The position numbers and the translations under genes are program-made. From NCBI GenBank assembly GCA_025716815.1, contig JAIXMN010000002.1, forward strand, positions 1,488,001 to 1,552,000: DNA of 64,000 bases. Direction: 5' to 3'. This DNA is from Dichotomocladium elegans. Its lineage: Eukaryota > Mucoromycota > Mucoromycetes > Mucorales > Lichtheimiaceae. Position 1 is the stretch's first letter. Each line of letters begins with the position of its first letter. Under the pieces are notes generated by a model. It was not told the DNA's origin. It did no database searches and saw nothing but the letters and a program-made list of their open reading frames with translations. Positions 23,686-33,933 of this stretch are shown piece after piece.

Positions 23686-24354
23686 CGTAAAAATGGAATC
23701 ACGTGTTGCAACTTTAACATCAGGCGATATCTCCTACCCTACTCTTACTGCTACTTATACTACTTTTCACATACATATTCACTTCCACCATCTCCATTCA
23801 CTCGAGAAACAAAGCCATCCTTCCGTTATTATCGTTGGAACACATGTGCTTCGTTGTCTTGCTCCGCCCCCCCGCACCTTACATTTTATATCTATTATAA
23901 TGGTTTCTATGTAATAAAGACATGCATCAGACTAGTCCCTTTTCTGGAAGGCCTTTTCCCGTACGGTAGTACCCAGAGCGGTTCCTGAATTATTTGACTC
24001 TAGTAACATAACGTAACGTAACGTTCCTGGCAGAGTTCCACTCTATATTTCCATGAGACCAAGCAACTCCTCTCTCTTGTGTGCGAGTAAGTATGGGTCT
24101 GGATTTGGTTGTAGATTTAAGGCGTAAAAACGGGCCTCATTTCTCTTAGGGCTTTTGTGGCGTCTTTGTATGTTCCTCTTGTTTTGTTTTGTTTACATGT
24201 CAGCGCGGCGCAGTCCATTTCATTCAGTTGGTGCATTTCTTCAAGACCGGGAGGGTCTTGACATTCCCAATGTGATTTGGGCATCTTAGCACACAATCTC
24301 CGCCTACTAACCTTATCACGAATGCTCCTGGTGGTACATGCAAAAACGTATTCG

Positions 24355-24371
24355 CACACACACACACACAC
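24355..24371. repeat. CA dinucleotide repeat
   Basis: Eight or nine CA units in intergenic DNA. Confidence 0.85.
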
Positions 24372-25030
24372 GTACTCGTCTCTTCGTAGCATTTCATTTC
24401 TTTGTTCTTTTTTATCTAGTCTCTGCAGCAGGAAGGCTTGAACGACGGAGATGTGGCAGAGGATTATCTTACACGTTCAATGCGGGCGTATGTTAACCTC
24501 TCTTCTTCTTCTTTTTTTAAAGAAAAAAGGGAGATGTGCAAGTTCGAAAGGCTGCCAAGAGAAAAAAAAACAAGCAAGTCGGGTACTTGTTGCTGAAATT
24601 CATGGTTTTTTCTGCGTTTTGGCTTGCCACGAGTGAAAAAAAAATGCACGTGATCTGCATACTGACACGAACGGACGCAACATATCCGTGCAACACAGTG
24701 TACGGGGGGGTGGAATTCAGGATGGCGGTTGGCAACTCTTAAAATTTAGTCTTCGCTGAATTTTGTGTTCATTGAAGAAACGTAAAGACAGGCGATGGTG
24801 ATTGGGGGCGGGGGAGGGGGTGCTCGAGACATGGACACAGAGTATAAGCTCAGGGCGCAACACCAAGAAATGACTCTCCATTCAGATAATTGTAGAGCCC
24901 GTCTGTGATCTATTGCAGGATGTGAAATGTCCTGCGGGCTGCAGCTGCAGCTGCATCGTTGAAAATAATTCATTTGACCTGCATCACCTTGTTGCATGGG
25001 CCATCGCGTATTCCTCTTCAGCCTCTCTTT

Positions 25031-25061
<31 letters not shown>
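25031..25061. repeat. CAA trinucleotide repeat
   Basis: Ten consecutive CAA units on the plus strand in intergenic DNA. It can be read as polyglutamine, but the surrounding frames show no gene. Confidence 0.9.
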
Positions 25062-26288
25062 ATAGGGCAGTGCACTTTTGGCGGTGAGGCTCAATACATA
25101 GCGATACATTGCTGGATTTCCGCCCCGAAAAGGTATGCACGACAAAACATCTTGCTAGGTCTAACCTTCCGCTTGTGGCTGATGGCACAAAGGCAAAAAC
25201 CGCACGGGTCCTTGTTGGGCCTGCCCTGTCGATATCGTGTAGCGCACCATAAACAGATAGAGTGTCTTTCTCTCTCCAATGACGAAACCCGTTCCATTGC
25301 GCTAACGACACGTCACCTTTTCCCATCCGCCCCTTAGTGTTCCTGATGGATTTGTTTGTTATTCTCGGGTAATTTTTTTTTGGGAAAAGAGGGTTAAATT
25401 GAGGGACGGGAACGGTCTTTGCATCTCAATTTGCTGCATGAGTGATGTAGTTTCATTCCATCGATTGAAACATTGAACGACGCGGCATAAACGTGCGGTT
25501 GTATATTTTAGCGTAAAAAAAAATTAAGGGGAAGTGGTTACAGTCATGGATACGTCACCTGTCAAAAGAAATTGATAGGATGTTTGTTTTTCGCTTCAAA
25601 CACATTAAATAGGAAAAAGGGCGTTCGCGATGTGGCAGTGGCGATGCTGATTTTATTTCTAGGATCCTTGCTTGCTTGGACCAACAACAATAACAATAAC
25701 AATAGCAGCCGTAAAAATAGATTGTTCAGTAAAAAAAAAAAAAAAAAACACGCGAGCGAAACCTTCTAAATCTGGAAATTCATTGATGCGGATTGGCTAC
25801 TTCTTCAGAGCAAAAATCGGGTAGCAATTTTCCATTCCGCGGATATGCTGTCCAAGGCACATTATCCAAAGGGACACATAACGAAGGTGGGAAGATGAAT
25901 GTTTCCTTTACATCACCAGCGCGCAATCGATCCCTCTCCCCCACTATCTGTGCGAACTAAATATGAAACAAAGATTGCCATCTGCATTATATAACCCCAA
26001 GTCATCGGGATTTCTTGGGAAGTGGAGAATTAAGACCATGTTGCGACGCCGTTAGATTTTTTTTTTTTTGCTCAAAAGAAAAAAATGGCCGAAGATGGTT
26101 TAGATCTGTTTTCCGACTGCCCCCCCCTCTCCAGCACAGAACGCCGTTTTACGCAGCCAAAAATAAAGAAATATCCATATTTATCGGCAATGGTAAGCTA
26201 TTTTCGTGTAATTCAGACCGGACGCACATGACCAGTAGCAGATGACACTTGAGGATCTCCCAATGTTAGGGACGGAAAGAGAAACCGC

Positions 26289-26328
26289 GCCCCTTAAAAA
26301 AGAGAGACCAGCAAAACGGTTATATAAA
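26289..26328 (+). promoter_or_regulatory. Core promoter of the Kre9-like gene: CCCCT (STRE-like) and TATATAAA box
   Basis: A textbook TATATAAA at 26321-26328 lies about 70 bases before the ATG at 26397, with a CCCCTT stress-response-like element about 30 bases further upstream (26290-26295). The spacing fits a strongly inducible fungal promoter. Function is inferred from motif and position. Confidence 0.5.
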
Positions 26329-26396
26329 GGCCAATTTTTTATATCCCAATCCCACTATCTACTTCTTAACAAAGAACATATCCCATTAATACCACC

Positions 26397-26961
26397 ATGA
26401 TGATCAAGCAACTCGTCTTCCTGCTCCTCCTTCTTCCATTCACACTTGCCATTGTCTGGAATCCTACAATGTAAGCTTGCTTATATAACCATCGATCTGC
26501 CGGATTTTTTTTTTTTGTTTTGCTAAAACATGAGCCTATGTACAGCACGACTCCCAATGCTGCTACCAAATGGCGTGCTGGCCAGTCCTACACCGTAAAG
26601 TGGGAAACAACTGTTCTCGGTGAAGAAATTCCGGATGGCGTCAAAGGCACCATCTATCTCGGCTATCTTGAAGGCGATGACTATAATGAGCACCTCAGTA
26701 CGTATTCATATATTTGGAAGAGCACGGTGAAGGGGAGAGAGGGGTCCAAGTGAATGGAGCAATCAGTTTTCTGATGGTCTCACACACATTGCCTTTCTGC
26801 ACACAGACTGGAAGCTGGCCTCGAACTTTGCACTCAACAAGGGATCACAAAGAATCACTCTTCCCTCGGATCTGCCTACCAGAAACTCTTACATCATCGT
26901 TGTCATGGGAGACTCTGGCAATGCTTCTGCCAAATTCAGAATCAGCGCGCAACGCGCCTAA
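26397..26961 (+). CDS. Small secreted Kre9/Knh1-like wall protein (Ser-Thr-rich GPI-anchor family domain)
   Basis: Three exons. The protein starts MMIKQLVFLLLLLPFTLAIV, a clear signal peptide, then enters one Ig-like Kre9/KNH domain: WNPTI, ATKWRAGQSYTVKWETTV, GTIYLGYLEGDD, NWKLASNFALNKGSQRITLP, DLPTRNSYIIVVMGDSGNAS and FRISAQRA. The W-x-AG-x-x-x-x-V-x-W and LPSDLP-x-x-x-Y motifs define the family. Mature size is about 120 aa, and there is no Ser/Thr-rich stalk or GPI signal, so it is probably soluble or wall-associated. Kre9/Knh1 proteins affect beta-1,6-glucan and wall assembly; in this lineage short single-domain versions are abundant and their role is not known. Stop at 26959-26961. Confidence 0.85.
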
Positions 26962-27215
26962 TCGATTGTCCTCTCCAACTCAAATACCCATCATCCGCCT
27001 CACAACCCTTCCCTTCCTCAGAAAAAAATCGACCTTTCTTAATTGTGTATATCATTCCCCAGTCCTCTCTTTATACTTTCCTAAAGCTTCGAAATAATAA
27101 AGCCCTGTACAGTCTTTTTTTTTTTTAAAAAAAAAAAAGAAAACGCTTTTTTCACGTACGATGATCGGGCGATCCGTTGCTCTGGGTTGCTTTTAGGTTA
27201 CATGCCTTTGTCAAC

Positions 27216-27647
27216 TCAGCCTCTTGATCTAATTAAAAAGGTGTTACCATAGTCCAAGAGCTGTGTTTCCATAGATGCAACGTTACGCTTAGCTGCTGAC
27301 TTGACCGCATTGTGGTCGCGAGCCAAAAAGAACACATTCGAAGACGGCACCTGGCGTTCATAGAGTGTCTAGAGGGAGGGGGGTAACAAAAGTTTCTTAA
27401 CAGGTTTACCCTCGAACTTTTTGATTCGCACAATGCTGGGGATGGCATGATCGCGTAAAAAGGCTTACTGCATTGGGCCGCAGAGATGCAAGTTCGGCAT
27501 TGAGCACCTTGATTTCTTGCAACTGTTGTGTATGATAAGCGGGGTTCTGTATATGTGAGCTAACTTCTATTGGGCCGGTCGTGGGGAGTAACTCTATTCC
27601 CCTTTTCCCTGTCTTGCCTGGTGCTCAAGCAGTTCTTTTGAGGACAT
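27216..27647 (-). CDS. Prefoldin-like small protein similar to ASDURF (ASNSD1 upstream-ORF product)
   Basis: Three minus-strand exons, 27647-27618, 27546-27469 and 27368-27216 (30 + 78 + 153 nt), join in phase to an 86-aa protein: MSSKELLEHQ, an amphipathic helix (QQLQEIKVLNAELASLRPNA), then TLYERQVPSSNVFFLARDHN, and a second helix (AVKSAAKRNVASMETQLLDY). The loop between helices, Y-x-R/Q-Q-x-x-S-N-x-FFLA, closely resembles the turn of human ASDURF, the prefoldin-like subunit of the PAQosome/R2TP co-chaperone that is about 96 aa long. The first intron uses a GC donor (CAG|GCAAGA) with an AG acceptor; other donors break the frame. Similarity is from memory of the family and short, so the call is moderate. 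The last exon could be further spliced after LLDYG. Confidence 0.55.
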
Positions 27648-27892
27648 AACGAAAGAAAAAAAACAGGGAAGAAAAGAATGAAAAAAAAATATGTTCAGCA
27701 AAATTTGCATGGATTATTTATTATCAGCAAGACAGGAATCAAATTACAAAAAAAGGAAGTGAGCAATGTGCCTGTCCTCGAACAAAAAACAAAAGACAAA
27801 ACATGGGGAGGGTAATCGAAAATCAGGTGAGAATATAGTCTACTGCAAAGTCGGGAATGGGGTAGGGTATCCAAAAGAGTAATAAAGCTAAT
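27648..27892. other. Spacer upstream of the prefoldin-like gene
   Basis: A/T-rich 245 bases holding the promoter of the prefoldin-like gene and the 3' end of the Whi2-like transcript, both on the minus strand. Poly-A runs only. Confidence 0.45.
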
Positions 27893-28897
27893 TTAAACTA
27901 ATGTCAATTCTAAAGTCCATGTCTTTCTCGCCCACAACCGCACCGACTGGCCTTGCACATCTGCGAACGTCCTGTCCCACCAGCATCTTCTCTGCAAAAC
28001 AAAGCAAGGCACATCAATACGATGATCTCTTTTTCCTTAGCGCTCTCAACCCCAACCCAACCCCCCTGGGTGATCTCTTACCGCCGGTCTTCGCCAAAAC
28101 ATCAGGAGCTTCTGCGCGATAGCCATGTGATTATCCGCGCCCATTGTCTTGAGCAAGGTTAGGGCCATGCTGATGATGCAGGTGCGCCTGGGCTCCATCT
28201 CGCGATATCCCCACCGGTCTTCGCGTCCAAAGCCTGCGTCGCAAAGCAAATCAATCAAGTGTTGCTCGGCCATGCTGCTGCTGTCGTGTGAAATATTATT
28301 CCTTTGGAGCGAATCAAAGATCGAATCGTGTTTTTTCAACGTCTGACCGCATGCAAGCTTGAATGCATCCACGTCCTTCGTAACGCCCCCGGTGCGAATG
28401 CAGTAATACTCAAGTTCCTCCTTGAGCACAAGAATCGGTTGTTTCGTCAGAAGCGGGTAATAAAGAGATGCCGGCGGCGGCGCAGTGGCGGGCTTCTGGT
28501 ACGTTGCCCGCGCGTGCTCATAAAACTTCAGAACATACTCGAGACACAACGGATCAAAGTCAACGTGGCTCACTTGATCTTCCATCGCCACCATAGACCG
28601 GTACAGGCCATCGTCATCGTCATGCAGATCGTCCTGCTTGCCAACTAAAAGCCCATTTGGAAACATCGCAATGAGCAGACTCTCGGGAAGATTCACTAGA
28701 ACATCGCGTTGGAGACTAAACTCTTTGCCTCGTAAATCCAGTTTGAGAGTCTGCGGGAGCATAATGTTAATGTCAATGTCATCGAGGTCGGGAAATCCAC
28801 CCTTGACTGTTGCTTCGGTCGGTTGACATATCAGTTCATCTTGACTGGGTATGCTGGCAGACTCAGAAGTATGAACAAAGGATAATTCGGATGACAT
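27893..28897 (-). CDS. Whi2-like BTB/POZ (KCTD-type) general stress-response protein
   Basis: Two exons. The first, from ATG 28897 (MSSELSFVHTSESAS), encodes a BTB/KCTD-type fold: LKLDLRGKEFSLQRDVLVNL, PESLLIAMFPNGL, then VDFDPLCLEYVLKFYEHA. The second splices in phase after WRRPA to give RRCWWDR and the terminal RLWARKTWTLELTLV. The RPARxCWW and R-x-WTLELxL ends are hallmarks of the fungal Whi2 family. Yeast Whi2 acts with the Psr1/Psr2 phosphatases to activate the general stress response, and restrains TORC1 when amino acids are low. An upstream in-frame ATG at 28924 would add nine hydrophobic residues; I prefer 28897. Length about 300 aa. Divergent from the transcription factor gene at 29809. 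Confidence 0.83.
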
Positions 28898-28926
28898 TAA
28901 TTGTATAAAGCTCAAAAGAAACAAGT

Positions 28927-28963
<37 letters not shown>

Positions 28964-29808
28964 GAAAAAGAAGGCGCAGGAAGAAATAGGCTACTGTTCT
29001 TTTTTTCTAATGCTATATATCGATGACGGTTTGACCTAGTGTGCCGTGTCTTACCACCAAGATCTTTGCTCGAAAGAAAGTTTTCTCTTCCATGTGAGGA
29101 TGAGCTTATCTTCCACAAGCATCTACGTTGCTTCAAAGGCAGAGAGAACCTGAGGTGGGATGACATTTTCTTCCACATCGACACGAGTGATGCGACAATT
29201 GTATCTTCCATTTGTGTCACTGTTACTGGTAACGAGCGATGGTTATGGCTGATAAGCAAAAATATCGTACCAATCGTAAGCGTACCTTTTGGACGTAATC
29301 CAGTCTTTGCATGAGGCCTGTCTATTATTACAGGTGACCTCTTTGCATTTATCCGTGCTATGCAGTATACAGGAAACTGCAACCGGCAATTGATCTATTG
29401 GCAAGCATGGAACACTCTGTTTGTGCAATGCTTTACGTCGGTGCTATAGGTGTTTGATCCTTTACTGACGATAGTTCATGCAGCCTGCAATATACACATA
29501 CACCTCAGCACAACTTTCTATGCGCAGGTGATATGATTTTAACTCCTGAGGTGGTACAAGTTAGGATGACCCTTTGGATTTACGATCACAGGAATATCCT
29601 GAAACTGGCATACCGAGGATATTCTTCGACCGTGTAATAGCAAGTGTATTAGATGGGATAATTGTTCATCGTAGCTGCATGATCTTTCAAAAGAGCGAAA
29701 TTGCTGTTGTTTGTGTGTGGTGAGTTTTTTGGAGGGATCTAAAAAAGGAAAACTGGACGCTTTCGAGCGGTCGTCAGGAACGGATTTTAAAGCCGACACT
29801 CACGTAGA
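28898..29808. promoter_or_regulatory. Divergent intergenic region between Whi2-like and Zn2Cys6 gene 1
   Basis: 910 bases between head-to-head starts, with a 30-base GA repeat (28931-28960) just upstream of the Whi2-like ATG. Overlapping open frames on both strands have no recognisable motif. Confidence 0.4.
28931..28960. repeat. GA dinucleotide repeat
   Basis: Fifteen GA units about 35 bases upstream of the Whi2-like start, probably in its 5' UTR or promoter, where GA/CT tracts often exclude nucleosomes. Confidence 0.9.
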
Positions 29809-32800
29809 ATGCATCATCAATTCCCAATGCACCGACAACCTGATTCTGAAAACACTGCACTTGGGACGCAAGTATGCCGAGAAATTGCTTTTTCTCAGAC
29901 AACTGCATGGCGTAGTAGCTAAATACTATGAGCAGTGCATCTCTTGTCGAAAGCGCAATGCTGAATGCGATCGAATCCGTCCCCTCTGCGGTGAATGCCA
30001 TCGTAATGGAACCGAATGTCAGTACACATCCATCAATGCAACGGTTGCCGAGCAAATTCAGGTGCGCACGATTGAAACAAGACTTAAAAAGATTGAAGCG
30101 CAGTTCTTTGCGCGTTCTGCGGCGGGTGGTGGCGGCGGCAGCAACAGCAGCGGCAGCATGATTGGCGGTAGCGCTAAGAAAAACCCGGTGCAGGCCAAGG
30201 GAGGCCGGAACATTGTCAAACCTAGCCCGAAATTTAGTATCGCGCCAGGTGGTTTATGCATTGAGACGGATATCACCGAAGCGCATCATTTGGTGAAGTT
30301 GCTGTTCAGCACAATTGATGTCGAAAAGATCGAGCAGCGGGCGCGCGCCATGTTCGATATCACCATGCCAATACCTAAAGATATCGGTGCGATGCCCGAG
30401 CTGGCAACAACGTTAATGCCACAGCTGCTCTCTATGGACGATCAAATCGAGGAGGCTTGGTTGGACATGGTGATAACCTCACGACACCACCGCTGCTTGA
30501 TCATCTATCAGATGGTCGGACGGGAACGTGTATCTTGGCCGACTTCCTATCTAAGGCAACTCGCCGCGGAGAATCGCGTCGAGGAACTACTGTTGGCGAT
30601 GTCCATGCGGGCATATATTTATCAACATCAAAGTGAATTGCATCAGGATTCCGAGTTTTCATTTCGAACCTCAAAAGGACATGACTATGTCCAGTGCGCA
30701 AAGGTGCTTCTCGAGCGATGCTTCCTTGTCAGTAGCAGGATCACGATTCGCGCCCTTTTGCACCTCTTTCTTTTTTACGTCCATCACCGACCTGAGGAGT
30801 CATTCCAATACAGTGATCTGGCCATACGCATGGCCCAGGATTTGGAATTACATAAGAAAGGACGCGACAACGACGATGAAGATGATCGACGGTTATGGTG
30901 GGCAGTCTATTGGTGTCATATGTCCACCGTCGTCCTCTTTGATCGGCCATTCATGATGACGGATGAAGAAATTGAAGTTGATTTCCCTTGCAAACTCCCA
31001 GAAGAAGAGGCAGACGTCGGATACTGTATCGATTATTGCGTCATGTCAATAAAGCTGGTACGCATCCATCGAATGATCGCGCAGTCCTTGCGGAAGCGAT
31101 GGGAGATTGGTCCTTTCCTTCGGCATATCCAGTTGATAGAGGAACAGCTCGAAGGATGGCAGAAAACCTTGCCGCTTCACGCACGAGTGGACATCGACCG
31201 ATATGAACAAGACAATCTTTGTATTGAGCTGGGGATGATGTTAAATTCCCAGCTCCAGGGAATCAAGATCCAATTGTATCAATGCTTTCTTGAGAATTCT
31301 CAGCCACTCTCGCTTATCGCCATCCAGAGCTGTAACAGGGCATTGAGCAGTGTCGCAGATATGCTCATACGGTTTGGGCCTGCGATGCGGATGTGTGCAT
31401 GTATCCGTATCCTTCCTGCGATCCATCAGTGCGTAGCTGTCCTTGCAGAAAGTACCCAGTCGAATGAGTCTTTGATAGAATTCAGACGACTTCAGTCAGT
31501 CCTCACCAGTCACTCTTTTTCTTTCCTGAAAGAAATGCGTGCGATTGCTGATCTGATTGGAACAACCCTGGATAAATTTAGGGCGAGTAGCGTAGAAAAG
31601 CCATCAACTCCTAACAGTAATAGCAGCAATAACAGCGGAAGTACTACGATTGTCAGCACTCCCGAGCAAAAGACGCAGAGTGAATCCATGAATAACATTA
31701 CAAATGCCACGGATGGATCAACAGTGATGATGGGAAACACGCATCGGTCAGTCAGTCAGATACCTGCAGAAAGCGCGTCATATCAACCAAATATTTCAAG
31801 GCCGAGAGATACTCTTTTTCCCATATCCATTGGGGAAACATTTTCATCTGTCGATCATAATACAGCCGGCCTCATCCCTCTACCTCAAGGAGTATTGGGG
31901 AGTGGGGGATTCGGAAATATTGGCGGAAACAGTAATGCAGCCCCGACCTCCTTGGAGATCACAGGCAATGGGACAACAGTTTGTCGAGATAACAACCAAA
32001 TTGAACCATCACAGGGAACGGGAATTCATCAGCAATATATCATGCTTGAGCAACAGTCAGTCAATGACTCTCTCTTAAGCCGGAATACTACTGTGGCTCC
32101 TAGACAGGAATGGATTGCCAGCTCTTCTTCCGGCATGAACCTAAACGGACATCCGCCAACAGACATGACAGGTGTTGATCGCACCTTATCATCTGTGTTA
32201 GTGCCAAACAGTCTGTGCCCAGATAACGCAAATCATGAGCCAGCGCGAGATATTTACGTTCAATCCTGGCAGGATACATCATATGATTTTGCTCATTCTG
32301 ACCCTTTTACGACTGAGACCAGCACGGCTGCCAACACAGCAAGTCAATACTCTGTCCCAATTCTTGTGGCCGAGCCACCACAATCCCAGATATTGGATCA
32401 GTTGATGATTCGAGAACCTGCACCGATGCATCAGTGGGTACCGCCCGTAGAGTCAGTGTCTTTCATAACCAGCAATCAACAAGACTATTTGAAGCAATGG
32501 CCATTGGTGACTACTGAAAACATTGCCGTTGATAGCCTTCTACTTAACCTGGGGGATATGAATAATCACCTACTGCGGCTGGACAGCGATGGGCAACAGA
32601 GCCAAGGTCACCTGCAACAGCTTTCGGCACCAGAATCAGATGTATCTGGAATATCATCTCAGCTACCGTTATCTACGCCGACAGCTACCAGTAGAATTGC
32701 TTCCTTTGCCGCAGAGCAAAGCACCTATACCGCGCCGCCAGCCCCTCATCCGGTTGTTGTTCAGCAGCAGCAGCAGCAGCAGCAGCTATTACCATCAAGC

Positions 32801-32968
32801 ATGCTGTTGCCCTTAGACTCCTCACTTGACGTTGTACAGTTACTCTCCGCTCGCTCGGAACTGGCGCGGCAACAAGATAATCTCTCTACATCAGCATATG
32901 GACAACGCTTGTATTCACAACCAGAGTCTTCCAACTCAGGTGCGCTCGCTAATGAATTCCCTTTTTAA
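29809..32968 (+). CDS. Zn2Cys6 transcription factor with fungal-specific regulatory domain (1)
   Basis: A long open frame carries the zinc cluster QCISCRKRNAECDRIRPLC plus GECHRNGTEC, that is Cx2Cx6Cx6Cx2Cx6C, then a coiled-coil-like linker and the fungal-specific middle homology region (DDRRLWWAVYWCHMSTVVLF, DRPFMMTDEEIEVDFPCKLP). The open frame has no ATG before the cluster. I infer a short first exon at 29809-29871 (MHHQFPMHRQPDSENTALGT plus Q) joined by a 61-nt intron (29872-29932) to the frame at 29933, giving 1,032 aa; phase is exact. The C-terminal half is disordered, rich in Ser, Asn and Gln, with an eight-Gln tract from pure CAG (32762-32785), as in activation domains. Target genes are unknown. 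It faces a second Zn2Cys6 gene across the transposon island. Confidence 0.82.
32762..32785 (+). repeat. CAG repeat coding polyglutamine in transcription factor 1
   Basis: Eight identical CAG codons in the C-terminal disordered region. Pure repeats of this kind vary in length between strains. Confidence 0.9.
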
Positions 32969-33933
32969 ATTATAGGCCTAGTAGATATACTTTTTATACG
33001 GACTATAAAAAAAGGCATGAAACCTCTCTAGCACTACCCTTGATTCCATCCAAATCAGACCATGATGACAAGTTATCATTACTGCAAAAAGTAATGATCG
33101 TTCACCGCCGTCGATTTGAGCCCAAAAAGGTGCACATACGTCCAGTATCATTATAACACAATACGTACTATCATAGCTGCGCACGATATACTGTAATAAA
33201 TCATCTGAAAAGTATGTAGTCGAATGGCCAACCAATGACATGAACAGTGTGCTCAAATAGCGGTAGATAGCTCTTTAAAAGCTTCACGAGGAAAATAAAT
33301 TGAACATACACTGTACATACTGTACTAGCGGGTCAACCGACGGTAATAAGCAAAGGGTTAACGGACTCTCTGGAATCGGTTCTCTTGCCGCCAAAACGAA
33401 CGTAGCGAGCGAGACCTGATTTCAGAAAATGTGCTGCATGGAAACCATCCTCTTGGAGGACCTGCTACGTACGTAGTAAAACACGGATGGAGTTGGACGG
33501 GCTCTTTACGGTGAGAAGGCATCCAGTTTTGTGAGTAACTCTACGTATCAAGTCCTTGCCCCCGTTGAAGCACGGAATAGCAAGGTTGACGAAGATCGAA
33601 GCGCTCATTATTCTAACATTTTATCCGGAATAATGGGCAACGTGCTGTACCTGCCTCTGCCGCCGCCGCCCACCCCCCCGGCTCAAACGAACAGGAGAAA
33701 AGTGAGGGGAGGAGGGGAACAGATCTATATATATACGTCCGAGCATAGGACTTGGACAAAGAGAGAATGTGTGTGTATAATCTTAGTAACATAAAAGCGC
33801 CATCGCTTTGTGTCCTCGAGCAAGTGAAAGAGATGCATATGAACATGGCCGAGAAGAGCATCGAGATCCTTCATAAATAAATAAAAAAGAACATCCACGC
33901 ATTGGGAAGCAAAAAAATTTATTGCGGGTCGTA
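32969..33933. other. Intergenic region before the pogo-like element
   Basis: Nearly 1 kb with only short open frames (33531-33794 plus, 33613-33861 minus) containing C-runs and TA repeats. Nothing recognisable. It separates the 3' end of transcription factor 1 from the transposon. Confidence 0.45.

Larger units (their letters stand above)
23686..26396. other. Gene-poor, low-complexity intergenic region
   Basis: 2.7 kb with no supported gene. It holds poly-A/T runs (24517, 25731-25749, 26057), a CA repeat (24355-24371), a CAA repeat (25031-25061), TAACG tandem copies (24005-24023) and a G/C-run near 24806. All open frames are short, overlap repeats and show no motifs. An unannotated RNA gene cannot be excluded, but no tRNA box A/B pair was found. 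Confidence 0.5.

Noticed and set aside
24005..24023. TAACG tandem copies resembling a telomeric repeat
   Set aside because: Only about three imperfect copies, flanked by ordinary intergenic DNA; fungal telomere arrays are TTAGGG-like and much longer.
25031..25061. CAA repeat as polyglutamine in a coding gene
   Set aside because: The frame on either side has no start, splice sites or coding-like composition; treated as an intergenic microsatellite.
29039..29314. 91-aa plus-strand frame in the Whi2/transcription factor 1 promoter region
   Set aside because: Overlaps an equally open minus-strand frame and has no family match; likely chance.
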